Positions 8,767 through 18,294 are shown, numbered from the stretch's first letter. The stretch is DNA of 64,000 nt from Paenibacillus tyrphae (GCF_024158745.1 NZ_JAMZAW010000013.1:124001-188000); one strand, 5' to 3'. Notes: generated from the letters alone by a model not told the origin. Numbers and translations are program-made.

Positions 8767-9636
8767 TTGGCAGTAAATATCAAGAAAAGCATTTTGTCCA
8801 TCTCCCTAGCTTTTTCAGTTCTGATTTCAGGATTTGGAGGTTCAGCGTTTGCAGAAGCTCCTCAAATGAATGGACAAAACGACTCGAATCTGACAAGTAG
8901 CGTAGACTTGTTGGCCTCGAAAACACTAGTCAAGAGAACTGTAACTCCGACGGCAGAAGGGGATATCATTAGGGAAGTTCATGAGGTCCCCGTAACTCTC
9001 TTAGCTCCATCAATGGCTTCAAACAGGGTTAAAATCACGGTGCTTTCCACTTACCAGTTCGATTTCTCAAAAAATATGTACAAATATAGCTTCAATCTTG
9101 ACTCTCCGTCTTGGATCAATCCATCAGTCGATGCAGTATTTCGCGTCGAACGATCTGATCAACAGTACGGATACTATAACGAAGTTGCAAGTCTTGCTGT
9201 CAATGATGCTAGTTACATTTGGGATCATGTTGTTTATGTAGGGCCAAACACAGGCCATTACAGAACTCGCGTCGACCTTAAAGCCAGAAAATTAGATGAG
9301 ATTATTGAAGACCCGACTATTTATAGTCAAAGTGATTTAATTAACAGGACAGGTAGGGTGTGGGTGTTCAACTTTGTTGATTACACTTCTCAAAAAGTAC
9401 TAAATAAACCACCTGCAAACTGGGCCAGAGAAACCCGTCACTCCCGTCCTTGGGATTTGCGTGGAGACTACAAAAAATGGTATGATAATGCTTTCAATAC
9501 AACTTTAAATTTGGATGGTTATGACGTTCATCATATTCGGCCGCTCTTTCTTGGCGGCGACAATGGAATGGACAACCTCATTCACTTACCAGTCTCGACT
9601 CATTCAGGAGTTACAGGGTGGTTTAGTGGGTACTAA
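8767..9636 (+). CDS. Secreted HNH-family nuclease toxin
   Basis: A 289-residue protein starting at TTG 8767, six bases after a TGGAGGG ribosome binding site. A Sec signal peptide (SILSISLAFSVLISGFGG, cleavage near SAFA-EA) is followed by about 200 residues of unrecognised sequence. The C-terminus carries an HNH/Endonuclease VII-like core, DVHHIRPLFLGGDNGMDNLI then HLPVSTHSG, with the His-His pair, the Asn and a distal His in the expected order. Family members cut DNA or RNA. The adjacent downstream gene encodes a SUKH immunity-type protein, which supports a toxin role. There is no LXG, WXG or T6SS/T7SS trafficking domain, so delivery would be by Sec secretion, as in a bacteriocin. Confidence 0.8.
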   Translation: MAVNIKKSILSISLAFSVLISGFGGSAFAEAPQMNGQNDSNLTSSVDLLASKTLVKRTVTPTAEGDIIREVHEVPVTLLAPSMASNRVKITVLSTYQFDFSKNMYKYSFNLDSPSWINPSVDAVFRVERSDQQYGYYNEVASLAVNDASYIWDHVVYVGPNTGHYRTRVDLKARKLDEIIEDPTIYSQSDLINRTGRVWVFNFVDYTSQKVLNKPPANWARETRHSRPWDLRGDYKKWYDNAFNTTLNLDGYDVHHIRPLFLGGDNGMDNLIHLPVSTHSGVTGWFSGY

Positions 9637-9661
9637 AGCTACCGACAAGAGGTGATCTTAA

Positions 9662-10207
9662 ATGGAGGATATGGGAGGAGAATACTTTAAGCCTTTAACA
9701 ATGGAAAGATTAGTTGAAGGTTTAAAGGTGATAAGCCAAAAGGAAACAGAAGCATATCACTTAGGATCAATAGTAACTTACTCCATGCGCTTAAATCCGC
9801 CCGCAACCCCGATTGCTATTTCTCTAATGGAAGAAGAATTGAATATCAAATTTCCAAAAGACTATTCTCATTTTCTATCTTTGGTTAATGGGATGGAATT
9901 TGGCAATCAGGACACCCGTGTATGCTCTTTGGAAAGGATTCGAGATTTTCACGTCAACTTTGATGCGTATTACGACAACATGATTGTCATTGCAACCGCG
10001 TTAGGTGCTTCCGTACATATCGTCATGGAAGTCAAGGATGATGGAAGCTACCGACTGTATGTCACAGACGCTCTTGGAGAAGCTGAAATGTGGTACCTCG
10101 GGGATAACCTTTTGAAGTTTTTGGACGCTCTTGTTTCCTCGTATGGCTATCCATTTTGGGAATGGAACAAAAAATCCTCGGAATATCTAATCAAACAATA
10201 CTATTAA
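9662..10207 (+). CDS. SMI1/KNR4 (SUKH) family immunity protein
   Basis: A 181-residue cytoplasmic protein. The segment ISLMEEELNIKFPKDYSHFL followed by SLVNGMEF is a clear SMI1/KNR4 signature. SUKH proteins are the commonest immunity proteins paired with secreted nuclease toxins. The gene starts 25 bases after the HNH nuclease stop, behind AGAGGTGAT, and shares its transcript. Inferred role: protects the producer by binding the nuclease. A terminator follows directly. Confidence 0.88.
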   Translation: MEDMGGEYFKPLTMERLVEGLKVISQKETEAYHLGSIVTYSMRLNPPATPIAISLMEEELNIKFPKDYSHFLSLVNGMEFGNQDTRVCSLERIRDFHVNFDAYYDNMIVIATALGASVHIVMEVKDDGSYRLYVTDALGEAEMWYLGDNLLKFLDALVSSYGYPFWEWNKKSSEYLIKQYY

Positions 10208-10217
10208 ATTCGAGGTA

Positions 10218-10250
10218 AGAAGGGGCAGCTATTCCTGCCCCTTCTGTATT
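10218..10250 (+). terminator. Terminator of the nuclease-immunity unit
   Basis: AGAAGGGGCAG and CTGCCCCTTCT form a perfect 11-bp stem, followed by GTATTTTA. Confidence 0.85.
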
Positions 10251-10379
10251 TTACCCGGATTGCCTATTTAACGTTATGTGATCGGCTGCCCCGATAGCCT
10301 TTCGAAATTTATTCGCCAACCAGTGAATACGATCAGCGATGTGAAATGGGCGACCAGAATTCCGCTCCCGCATCCCAAC

Positions 10380-10441
10380 AAAAAAGCGCCTCCGGCTTTG
10401 CGGAATGGGCAGTTCATCCTCATTCCGGGACCGGAGGCGCT
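10380..10441 (-). terminator. Terminator of the leftward inositol transport/catabolism unit
   Basis: On the minus strand AGCGCCTCCGG and CCGGAGGCGCT form an 11-bp stem closing a longer loop, followed by TTTTTTG. It lies just after iolJ. Confidence 0.88.
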
Positions 10442-10454
10442 CTTCTTTATGCAA

Positions 10455-11318
10455 TTAGGCTCGATTCCCGCTGCCGAACAGGCGGATTTTGGCTTTGACC
10501 GCCTCTTTAATCGTTTCGCGGGCAGGCACCAAATAATTTCGCGGATCGTACGCTTCGGGGTGGTCGTTCAGGAAGCTTCGAATCGTGGCCGTGAAGGCCA
10601 TTTGATTGTCCGTATTCACATTGATTTTGGCCGTGCCGAGCGAGATCGCCCTCCGAATCTCGTCCTCGGGCAGGCCGCTTCCTCCATGCAGAACCAGAGG
10701 CAGCCCGGTCAGCTGCTGAATTTCCGCCATGCGGTCAAACCCAAGCTGCGGCTGGCCGCGATACGGACCGTGCACAGAGCCGAGCGCCGGCGCCAGACAG
10801 TCGATGCCGGTTTCTCGGACCAACCGCAAGCATTCTTCGGGCACGGCATACATCGCTTCTGCCTCGTCGACCACCAGATCGTCCTCCCGCCCCGTAATCC
10901 GGCCCAGCTCGGCTTCCACGCTGACGCCGAGAGCATGTGCGGCATGCGTCACGCTGCGGGTGATCTCGATGTTGTGCTCCAGCGAATGATGCGACGCATC
11001 GATCATGACGGAAGTAAACCCGGCGTGCATCGCCCGAATGCACACCTCATAGGTGGAGCCGTGATCCAAATGCAGCGCGACCGGCACCGTAATGCCGTAT
11101 TCCGCGACGAGCGCTTTGACCATCCCCGCGATGAACGGCAGTCCACCCATATAAGGGATATACGCTTCGCTCACGCCTAGAATGACCGGCGACCGCTCCT
11201 CTTGCGCCGCCTGCAGAATCGCCTGCGTGAACTCCAGATTGTTTAAATTAAATTGTCCGACTGCATACCGTCCGTCGAGCGCCCGTTCCAGCATGTGTTT
11301 CATGGAAACAATCGTCAT
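10455..11318 (-). CDS. iolJ: Class II aldolase, 5-dehydro-2-deoxyphosphogluconate aldolase (IolJ)
   Basis: A 287-residue zinc-dependent class II aldolase of the fructose-bisphosphate aldolase family. The metal-binding HLDHG motif is near residues 82-86, and [17 protein letters not shown] and KINVNTDNQ are typical of the family. By sequence alone it could be a fructose- or tagatose-bisphosphate aldolase. Its place as the last gene of an inositol locus indicates the IolJ reaction, splitting 2-deoxy-5-keto-gluconate 6-phosphate into dihydroxyacetone phosphate and malonate semialdehyde. The start follows AAAGGAG and lies 21 bases after the regulator gene. Confidence 0.88.
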   Translation of the reverse strand: MTIVSMKHMLERALDGRYAVGQFNLNNLEFTQAILQAAQEERSPVILGVSEAYIPYMGGLPFIAGMVKALVAEYGITVPVALHLDHGSTYEVCIRAMHAGFTSVMIDASHHSLEHNIEITRSVTHAAHALGVSVEAELGRITGREDDLVVDEAEAMYAVPEECLRLVRETGIDCLAPALGSVHGPYRGQPQLGFDRMAEIQQLTGLPLVLHGGSGLPEDEIRRAISLGTAKINVNTDNQMAFTATIRSFLNDHPEAYDPRNYLVPARETIKEAVKAKIRLFGSGNRA

Positions 11319-11339
11319 TTCTAGCGGCTCCTTTGTTCC

Positions 11340-12359
11340 TCACTTATTCCGGTATTCGCCAGGCCGGGACACGGAAGAACGGATAACCAACTCGGGCAGC
11401 ATCACGATGCGCTGCTTGGTGGAATTTTTATCGTTGATGATGCGGATAATCAGATCGACGACCGTTTGCCCCATTTCTTGAATGGGCTGCGCAACCGTCG
11501 TTAACGGAGGATCGATGATCGTCGCCAGCAGCGTGTTGTCGAATCCGACGACGGATAAATCGCCGGGGACGGACAAGCCTCTTTCGCGCACGGCTTGAAT
11601 CACACCGGTAGCCAGCAGATCGTTGCAAGCAAAGATAGCCGTCGGCGGCTGAGAGGAGTCCAGCATTTCCCCTGCGACCTGCTTCGCGTCCGTTACTTTA
11701 AAATCACTGATCCGCACCAGCTCCGGATTATAGGCAATGCCCGCTTCCTCCAGCGCGAACCGGTACCCCCTTATCCGTTCCTTGCTGCTCATCACCAACG
11801 TGTCCTCGGCGATGACAGCAATTTGCCGGTGCCCCTGCTCAATAAGATGCGAGGCCGCCATATGCCCGCCGATGAAGTCGTCCACCAGCACGGTATCGAT
11901 CGCCAGGGAAGGCATATCGCGGGCAATGAGCGCGACCGGAAAGTTTTGTTTTTTCAAGTCCTTCAATATCGCATCGTTGCGTACGCCGGTGGCGATGATA
12001 ATGCCGTCCACGCTTTTTTGCTTCAGCAACGAAATATTGCGTTCTTCTCTCAAAAGGTTGTTGTCCGTGCTGCAAATCATGACGCTGAAGCCGAGCTCGT
12101 GCGCACGATCCTCCACACTTCTCGCGATTTCCGCAAAGAACGGGTTGGCCAAATCGGGCAACAACAAGCCGAGCGTATAGGTTTGCTTTCCCGTCAGAGC
12201 CGAAGCCACGACGCTTGGCTGGTAATTCAACTCCTGCATGATCCGATTGACCTTGGCCCGCGTTTCCTCGCTGATGCGCCCCGTTTGATTGATCACTTTG
12301 GAAACGGTGGCAATGGATACGCCTGCCTGCTTGGCAACGTCATAAATTGTAGCCTTCAT
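11340..12359 (-). CDS. LacI-family regulator of the inositol locus
   Basis: A 339-residue LacI/GalR repressor. The N-terminal helix-turn-helix is TIYDVAKQAGVSIATVSKVI, with hinge LNYQPSVVASAL. A periplasmic-binding-like effector domain follows (about 60-330, with TLGLLLPDLANPFF and FACNDLLATGVIQAV). The ATG at 12359 is chosen because LacI proteins begin right before the HTH; an in-frame TTG at 12377 is an alternative. It sits inside the second inositol unit. The AAGCGCTT palindromes at both inositol promoters are LacI-type half-site pairs and are its likely operators. Bacillus uses a DeoR-type IolR for this job, so the regulator class differs. Confidence 0.9.
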   Translation of the reverse strand: MKATIYDVAKQAGVSIATVSKVINQTGRISEETRAKVNRIMQELNYQPSVVASALTGKQTYTLGLLLPDLANPFFAEIARSVEDRAHELGFSVMICSTDNNLLREERNISLLKQKSVDGIIIATGVRNDAILKDLKKQNFPVALIARDMPSLAIDTVLVDDFIGGHMAASHLIEQGHRQIAVIAEDTLVMSSKERIRGYRFALEEAGIAYNPELVRISDFKVTDAKQVAGEMLDSSQPPTAIFACNDLLATGVIQAVRERGLSVPGDLSVVGFDNTLLATIIDPPLTTVAQPIQEMGQTVVDLIIRIINDKNSTKQRIVMLPELVIRSSVSRPGEYRNK

Positions 12360-12396
12360 AGCTTCCACTTCTTTCAACGAAATGACATATCAACAA

Positions 12397-13431
12397 TTAT
12401 ACACTAATATGCCATTGCGTTAATACTTCTTCCACCTTGACCGGACGCTTTTCCTGCAGGGATAATCTGGCTGCATGCGCGATCAATTCGGCCTGGTAGC
12501 CGTCGTTCGCGCTGACCGGCACCGGCTTATCGTGAACGATAGCGTCGATAAACGCCTTGACTTCCTTCACATAAGCTTCGTTGTACCGTTCTAGGAAGAA
12601 ATAAAGCGGCTTATCCCGGTAGACGCCGTCCGCAGTATAAAGCTCCGTGCTGCTCGGATAATCGTTCTGGATCGTCAAGCAGCCCTTCGAGCCGAACACC
12701 TCGACCCGCTGATCGTAGAAGTGCGCCTGACGGCTGTTATCGATGACGCCCAGAGCGCCGTTCTTGAACTTGAGCGAAATGATGGCCGTATCGATATCGC
12801 CGCACTCGGCGAACACCGGGTCGACGAGAACCGCGCCCTGTACGAACACCTCTTCCACATCGCTGCCGACCATAAATCGGGCGATATCGAAATCGTGAAT
12901 GGTCATGTCGATGAACATCCCCCCGGAGGCAGGGATATACTCCTTATGCGGCGGCGCCGGGTCGCGGGAAGTGATCTTCAGAATATGCGTGTCGCCGATT
13001 TTGCCCTCCCGGACCAGTTCCTGAATCCGGCTCATGTTATGGTCAAACCTGCGGTTGAAGCCGGTTTGGAACTTGACGCCCGATTTCTTGACCAGCTCCA
13101 GCGCTTGAACCGTCTTATCCAAGGCGAAACTGATCGGCTTCTCGCAGAAAATATGCTTGCCGGCCTTGGCTGCTTCTTCGATCATGGCAATATGCGTGTC
13201 CGTCGGCGAGCAGATGAAGACGGCTGCGATTTCCGGGTCCTGCATAATGTCCTGATAGTTGGCCGTGACATTGGCAATGCCGGTCTGTGCCGCCCAATCG
13301 CGGATGTTGTCGGCGAAGATATCGGAAATCGTCTTGATTTCCACCTGCGGAAGCTGCTTCAAGTTTTCCGCATGAAGCTTGCCGATGCGGCCGGCGCCGA
13401 TAATGCCTATTTTTATTCTCTCCATATCCAT
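12397..13431 (-). CDS. iolG: myo-Inositol 2-dehydrogenase (IolG)
   Basis: A 344-residue Gfo/Idh/MocA oxidoreductase. The NAD-binding Rossmann motif is GIIGAGRIGKLHAENL near the N-terminus. EKPISF carries the conserved catalytic-site lysine, and GGMFIDMTIHDFDIARF has the conserved Asp/His pair of the inositol dehydrogenase group. It oxidises myo-inositol to 2-keto-myo-inositol (scyllo-inosose), the first catabolic step. It lies between the binding-protein gene and the regulator gene with short gaps, so it is co-transcribed. A second family member sits two genes upstream; which of the two prefers myo- or scyllo-inositol is inferred only from overall similarity. Confidence 0.88.
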   Translation of the reverse strand: MDMERIKIGIIGAGRIGKLHAENLKQLPQVEIKTISDIFADNIRDWAAQTGIANVTANYQDIMQDPEIAAVFICSPTDTHIAMIEEAAKAGKHIFCEKPISFALDKTVQALELVKKSGVKFQTGFNRRFDHNMSRIQELVREGKIGDTHILKITSRDPAPPHKEYIPASGGMFIDMTIHDFDIARFMVGSDVEEVFVQGAVLVDPVFAECGDIDTAIISLKFKNGALGVIDNSRQAHFYDQRVEVFGSKGCLTIQNDYPSSTELYTADGVYRDKPLYFFLERYNEAYVKEVKAFIDAIVHDKPVPVSANDGYQAELIAHAARLSLQEKRPVKVEEVLTQWHISV

Positions 13432-13456
13432 GTTCCTCTCTATAATGAAATGCCTC

Positions 13457-14455
13457 TTACTTCGTCAAGCTTTTCAAGAAATCGAGCTTCTTCTGCGCGT
13501 TTTCTTTGTTGATGACTTCCACGCCGCTGTCGATCCGCTTCTCCACATTCTCGCCTTTGATCGCTTTGACGGCATTTTCTACGCCTTTGTAGCCCATTTC
13601 ATACGGGTTCTGTGCGACCGTGCCGCCCAATTTGTCGGCCAGAATCGATTCGATGGATTCCACCGTGCCGTCCGTGCCGAGAATCGGAATTTTCAGGCCT
13701 TTCGCTTCCGCCGCACGCAATGCACCGATCGCCATGTCGTCGTTGGCTGCAAAGACGCCCTTCAGATCCGGATGGTTCTGCAAAATATTTTCCATGACGG
13801 ACATCGCCTTCGCTTTATCGCTGTCGGCCGGCTGGTTGGCGGCGATTTTCATCCCTTTCGCCTCCAGCGCTTCCTTCGCGCCCTTGATCCGCTCGTCGGT
13901 CGCCGGGTTGCCGAGCGCGCCCGCGATGAGCGCTACTTTATCGCCGGATTTCAGCAGCGAAGCCAAGTATTCTCCGCCCTTTTTCCCCGCTGTCGCGTTA
14001 TCCGTGCCGATAAAGGCCGTTTTATCCGCCCAATCGGCCGTATCCGTATCGACGAGCAGCACCGGGATGTTTTTGTCTTTATATTTTTTCAGCACGGGAA
14101 TCGCCGTGGAAGGCTGCGTCGGCGCCACGACCAAAGCGGCCGGCTTCTTGTTCAGCGCGTCCTCCAGCATGTTGACCTGCTCCAAAATTTGCGATTCCGA
14201 AGCCGGCCCGGTGACGGTCCCGTCTACGTTCAAATCCTGGAACGCTTTTTTCGCGCCCGCTTCGACGTATTTCCAGTAAGGACTGCTGAGCGTTTTCAGC
14301 ACGACCTGCACCTTCGGCTTTTGGCCGGAGCTTCCGCCTTTATCCCCTTTGTCCGACGCCGCCGGAGCCGGGCTGCCTCCGCCTTGACTGGCGCATCCCG
14401 CCACCACCGCAAGAGACAGAGCCAATACCACAGACACCAATGCGCTTTTTTTCAT
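13457..14455 (-). CDS. Sugar/inositol ABC transporter substrate-binding lipoprotein
   Basis: A 332-residue type I periplasmic-binding protein (RbsB-like). The start at 14455 follows GGGAGG. The signal peptide ends in a lipobox (SLAVVAGC), so Cys is lipidated, and a Gly/Ser/Pro/Lys-rich linker precedes the fold beginning near KVQVVLKTLSSPYW. The paired permease and ATPase genes are in the same unit. The context makes inositol the likely ligand, in a system analogous to IbpA-IatAP of Caulobacter rather than the IolT permease of Bacillus. Confidence 0.88.
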   Translation of the reverse strand: MKKSALVSVVLALSLAVVAGCASQGGGSPAPAASDKGDKGGSSGQKPKVQVVLKTLSSPYWKYVEAGAKKAFQDLNVDGTVTGPASESQILEQVNMLEDALNKKPAALVVAPTQPSTAIPVLKKYKDKNIPVLLVDTDTADWADKTAFIGTDNATAGKKGGEYLASLLKSGDKVALIAGALGNPATDERIKGAKEALEAKGMKIAANQPADSDKAKAMSVMENILQNHPDLKGVFAANDDMAIGALRAAEAKGLKIPILGTDGTVESIESILADKLGGTVAQNPYEMGYKGVENAVKAIKGENVEKRIDSGVEVINKENAQKKLDFLKSLTK

Positions 14456-14495
14456 GAAAAGACCTCCCATTTTTTCTTATATCAAGCTTTTGGCG

Positions 14496-15497
14496 TTACA
14501 ACTGTACCCGGCTGCCGGTTTCAAAGGCTTTCTTGGCCGCTACGGCGATCTCCAGCGCCTTTTTCCCGTCCTCTGCCGTGACTGACGGTTTCTGGCTGTT
14601 CAGCAAGCAATCGACAAAATGCTGCATTTCAAGCACATAAGCGCTTTCGAACCGGGTCGGAAAATCCGGCACAATGTCTTGGGAGCTGCCTTTAAACGTA
14701 AGTACAGAAATGTCGCGGTGCCTAAGCGAACCGATCAGCAGCGTTCCCTCGGTGCCGATCACTTCTCCGCGAATATCGTAGCCGTAGTAAGCGTTCCGGC
14801 TGCATTCGATATCGGCGGCCGCTCCGGAGTCGAACGTGGCGTAAGCGATCCCTTGATCCACGTCGCCGAATTCCTCCATAAAGCCGTGAACCAGCACGCT
14901 GCCGTGCGCTGCGACGGAGGTCACTTCGGCTTCCAGCAAAAATCTCGCCAAATCGTAATCGTGGATGCCCAAGTCGAGAAAGATGCCTCCGCTGTTTTTG
15001 ATAAACTCGGCCGGCGGCGAGCCGGGGTCGCGCGATACGCCCTTGTAATAGATCGGCTTGCCGATATCGCCGCGCGCGATTCTTTTCTTCGCCTCGGCGT
15101 AGGCGGGGTCAAACCTTCTCATGAAACCGACCTGGCAAACGACCTTCGTTTCTTCGAGGACGCGGAGAACGTCCGACGCTTCCTGCAGATCGACCGTCAA
15201 AGGCTTTTCGACAAAAATGTGCTTGCCGTTGCGCGCCGCCTGCGTAATCATGTCGGCATGCGTGCTCGTCGGAGACGCGATAACGACCGCATCGATCGAG
15301 TCGTCCTCGAATACCTCGTTCAAGTTCCCCGTGTACCGGTCGACGCCCAGCTCTCCGGCCACCTTGGCCGCATGAGCGGTTTGCGGATCGGCCACGCATA
15401 CCAGCTTGGCTCCCTTCACCTTCGAGGCTACATTTTCAGCGTGCCAGTAGCCCAGTCTTCCAAGCCCCAGTACCGCGCAGCGAATCGGTTTTTCCAT
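14496..15497 (-). CDS. Second Gfo/Idh/MocA inositol dehydrogenase-like oxidoreductase
   Basis: 333 residues; the start at 15497 follows AAGGAGAG. A Rossmann motif VLGLGRLGYWHAENV opens the protein, EKPLTV carries the conserved lysine, and GGIFLDLGIHDYDLARF is the substrate-site segment. It is paralogous to the IolG-like protein at 12397-13431. It probably oxidises another inositol isomer (scyllo- or D-chiro-inositol) or interconverts inososes, as IolX, IolW or IolU do. It lies between the permease and binding-protein genes of the transporter. Confidence 0.85.
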   Translation of the reverse strand: MEKPIRCAVLGLGRLGYWHAENVASKVKGAKLVCVADPQTAHAAKVAGELGVDRYTGNLNEVFEDDSIDAVVIASPTSTHADMITQAARNGKHIFVEKPLTVDLQEASDVLRVLEETKVVCQVGFMRRFDPAYAEAKKRIARGDIGKPIYYKGVSRDPGSPPAEFIKNSGGIFLDLGIHDYDLARFLLEAEVTSVAAHGSVLVHGFMEEFGDVDQGIAYATFDSGAAADIECSRNAYYGYDIRGEVIGTEGTLLIGSLRHRDISVLTFKGSSQDIVPDFPTRFESAYVLEMQHFVDCLLNSQKPSVTAEDGKKALEIAVAAKKAFETGSRVQL

Positions 15498-15552
15498 TGT
15501 GTTCTCTCCTTGTATGGGTTTCGGTGATATTCGAAAATAGGCCACCAGTCGT

Positions 15553-16536
15553 CTATTTCTTGAAGGAGCGCTGGCGCAGCACGTCTACATAAACCGCCGC
15601 TACGATAACGAGACCGATGATCGCCATCTGAAAATCGGCGGAAACGTTCAGCAGATTCAAGCCGTTGCGGAGCACCGCGATAATCGTGGCGCCGATCAAC
15701 GTGCCCCAGACCGTGCCGACGCCGCCGAAGAAGCTTGCGCCGCCGATGATCACCGCAGCGATCGCGTCCAGCTCGTAGCCCATTCCGGCCAGCGGAAACG
15801 CCGAGTTGACGCGTCCGACCATGACCAGCCCGGCCAAACCGGCCATCAGGCCGCTCAAGGTGTAGACGATGACGAGAATTTTATTCACGTTAATCCCGGA
15901 CAGACGGGCCGTTTCCTTGTTCCCGCCGATCGCGTAGATGTACCGTCCTGTCGAGGTACGATTCAAGAAAATATCGAAAAGAATATAAACGACGATAACG
16001 AGAATAAAGCTGAACGGCACGGGACCGACAAACTCGTTGCCTGCGAATTGAATCGGTGCAGCGAAGCCGGCAATCGGGGCCGCTCCGGTAATAATCAAGG
16101 CAATCCCGCGGGCAATATTCATCGTCCCCAGCGTGGAGATGAACGGGTGCGGCAGCTTCAGCTTCGTTAGCATGATGCCGTTCGTCCAGCCGAGCAGCGC
16201 GCCGACACCGAGACATACGACAATGCCGAGATACGGATTAAGCCCGTGATTGACGGAGACGATCCCCATCATCATGATGGACAGCGCCAAAATCGAGCCG
16301 ACGGACAAATCGATCCCTGCCGTCAAAATCGGCAGCAGCATCCCGATTGCCAGCAGCGCGTTAATGGAAGATTGCCGCGCAATGTTCATCACGTTGTCCA
16401 CGGTCAAGAAATTATCGCTTAGGATGGTTAAGACCGTACATAAAATAATCAAGCCGATCAAGGCGCCGAATTTGCTTATAAAACCGTTCGATTTTACTTT
16501 CCTTACCTCGTTTTTTTCAACGATGACAGCAGACAT
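15553..16536 (-). CDS. Ribose/inositol-type ABC transporter permease
   Basis: 327 residues, RbsC family, with about ten hydrophobic segments. Conserved motifs are ALLAIGMLLPILTAGIDLSV and the cytoplasmic coupling segment AIGGNKETARLSGIN. It forms the membrane channel with the ATPase encoded one base upstream. The start at 16536 follows AAGGGGG. Confidence 0.9.
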   Translation of the reverse strand: MSAVIVEKNEVRKVKSNGFISKFGALIGLIILCTVLTILSDNFLTVDNVMNIARQSSINALLAIGMLLPILTAGIDLSVGSILALSIMMMGIVSVNHGLNPYLGIVVCLGVGALLGWTNGIMLTKLKLPHPFISTLGTMNIARGIALIITGAAPIAGFAAPIQFAGNEFVGPVPFSFILVIVVYILFDIFLNRTSTGRYIYAIGGNKETARLSGINVNKILVIVYTLSGLMAGLAGLVMVGRVNSAFPLAGMGYELDAIAAVIIGGASFFGGVGTVWGTLIGATIIAVLRNGLNLLNVSADFQMAIIGLVIVAAVYVDVLRQRSFKK

Positions 16537-16537
16537 C

Positions 16538-18040
16538 TTAATTCCCCCTTGTCGCGGACTTCATGATTTTTTCCTGATCCGCCTGTTCCCTGAGCATGTC
16601 GTCGACGATCTGCCCTTCGTTCATGACCAGGATGCGGTCGCAAATGCCCAATATCTCGGGCAGCTCCGACGAAATAATGATCACCACCGCACCGTCCTGC
16701 ACCAATGAATTGATCAGCCGGTATACCTCCACCTTCGCGCCGACGTCAATCCCTCTTGTCGGTTCGTCGAAGATGAATACTTTAGCGTTCGTGCAGAGCC
16801 ATTTGGCGATAACGACCTTCTGCTGGTTGCCGCCGCTAAGCTTGCGCGCCTGTGCGGCAATATCTCCGGGACGCACTTGCAGCTCCTTCAAATAATCGGT
16901 AGCAAGCGCTTTCATCTTGTCTTTGTGCAAAAACTTGTTTTTCTTCAACTTCTTCAGGCTGGCGACGGTGATATTGAATTCGAGTGTCTGATCGAGGATC
17001 AAGCCTTCGCCTTTGCGGTCCTCGGTAATAAAAGCGAGTCCCGCTTTGATCGCGTCCTCCGGGCATTTGATCTTGACCTCTTTGCCGAACACGTACACCT
17101 TGCCCTGATCGACCGGATCGACCCCGAAGATGCCCCGGGCCAGTTCCGTCCTCCCGGCGCCGACAAGACCGGAAATTCCGAGGATTTGCCCTTGGTATGC
17201 CGTGAAGCTGACCTCCTTGCTCGAATTCTTCAGCCGCAACCCTTCGACCCGCAAGCCTTCTTCGCCGAGCTGGAAGTTCATTTTCGGATATTTCTCGTCC
17301 AGACTCCGGCCGACCATCAGTTGGATCATCTTCTCGGTATCTGTCTCCGCCATGCTCAACGTTTCGATTTTCCGGCCGTCCCGCAAGATCGAGATCCGGT
17401 CGCCGATCCGCTTGTTTTCTTCCAGCTTGTGCGAAATGTAAACGATCGCAATTCCTTGCTTGCGCAGCTCCATCACCGTCGTCAGCAGCTGTTCGATTTC
17501 CGATTCGCTTAGGCTGGAGGACGGTTCGTCCATAATGATCAGCTTCGCATTGATGGTTAACGCTTTCGCAATTTCGACCAGCTGTTGCTGTCCGATGCCA
17601 AGCGAGGAAACTTTGGCGTCCGGGGAAATATCCTGCCCGAGCTGCTTCAAATATTCCATGGCCTTGAGCCGCATCGTCTTGCGGTCCAGCAGCGAATATT
17701 TGCCGTTCTTCTTCAGCTCCCGGCCTAAAAAGATGTTCTCGTATACCGTCAGCTCGGGAATGAGGTTAAGCTCCTGGTAGATCGTCGCGATCCCGAGATT
17801 CATGGCGTCGACCGGACCGTTGATTTCCACCTTGTTCGACTCCCAGAAGATGTCGCCGGAATCTTTCGTATACGCGCCGGTCATAATTTTGATCAGCGTC
17901 GATTTGCCCGCTCCGTTCTCCCCCAGCAGGACATGCACCTCGCCCGGCCGGATGTCCAGATGAATCTCCTTCAGCACCTGGTTGCCCGAGAAGCCTTTGT
18001 TGATTCCCCTCAGTTCCAATAAAGCATCGCGTTCTCCCAT
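16538..18040 (-). CDS. Ribose/inositol-type ABC transporter ATPase (two nucleotide-binding domains)
   Basis: 500 residues with two ABC domains, as in RbsA/MglA/IatA. The N-terminal domain has Walker A GENGAGKST, signature LGIGQQQLVEIAKAL and Walker B LIIMDEPSSSL. The C-terminal domain has a degenerate Walker A (LVGAGRTEL), signature LSGGNQQKVVIAKWL and Walker B VFIFDEPTRGID, the usual asymmetry of this family. The ATG at 18040 with GAAAGGGG upstream is preferred over an upstream in-frame codon at 18064. First gene of the second inositol transcription unit. Confidence 0.93.
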   Translation of the reverse strand: MGERDALLELRGINKGFSGNQVLKEIHLDIRPGEVHVLLGENGAGKSTLIKIMTGAYTKDSGDIFWESNKVEINGPVDAMNLGIATIYQELNLIPELTVYENIFLGRELKKNGKYSLLDRKTMRLKAMEYLKQLGQDISPDAKVSSLGIGQQQLVEIAKALTINAKLIIMDEPSSSLSESEIEQLLTTVMELRKQGIAIVYISHKLEENKRIGDRISILRDGRKIETLSMAETDTEKMIQLMVGRSLDEKYPKMNFQLGEEGLRVEGLRLKNSSKEVSFTAYQGQILGISGLVGAGRTELARGIFGVDPVDQGKVYVFGKEVKIKCPEDAIKAGLAFITEDRKGEGLILDQTLEFNITVASLKKLKKNKFLHKDKMKALATDYLKELQVRPGDIAAQARKLSGGNQQKVVIAKWLCTNAKVFIFDEPTRGIDVGAKVEVYRLINSLVQDGAVVIIISSELPEILGICDRILVMNEGQIVDDMLREQADQEKIMKSATRGN

Positions 18041-18093
18041 GTCGTAACCCCTTTCAAAAAGCAAAGCCTTTCTCCGTGTGTACCGTGAGGAAT

Positions 18094-18111
18094 GAAAGTA
18101 AGCGCTTAATC
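18094..18111. promoter_or_regulatory. Second LacI/CcpA-type operator in the transporter leader
   Basis: GAAAGTAAGCGCTTAATC contains a perfect AAGCGCTT palindrome at 18100-18107. It lies between the promoter and the ATPase start codon, a roadblock or catabolite-responsive-element position. Confidence 0.65.
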
Positions 18112-18245
18112 AAAATCCAAAAAAAATAATCCGTTTTCCGCCGTATAAGCCGCTTTACCATGACCTTGATAACGATCGTTTTTCCATGACTTTCCTTTAT
18201 TTATCGGCATTTTCAGCTGGAAGATCTACCCCAATCGAGATAAAT

Positions 18246-18294
18246 AAAGCGCTTTCCTTAATGCGATTATATCTAGGGTTTTGAGAAATTGCAA
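18246..18294 (-). promoter_or_regulatory. Promoter and operator of the transporter-iolG-iolJ unit
   Basis: On the minus strand TTGCAA (18294-18289) is 17 bases from TATAAT (18271-18266). Ten bases further downstream is the perfect palindrome AAAGCGCTTT (18246-18255), overlapping the expected transcription start. This is the standard place for LacI-type repression. Confidence 0.78.
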
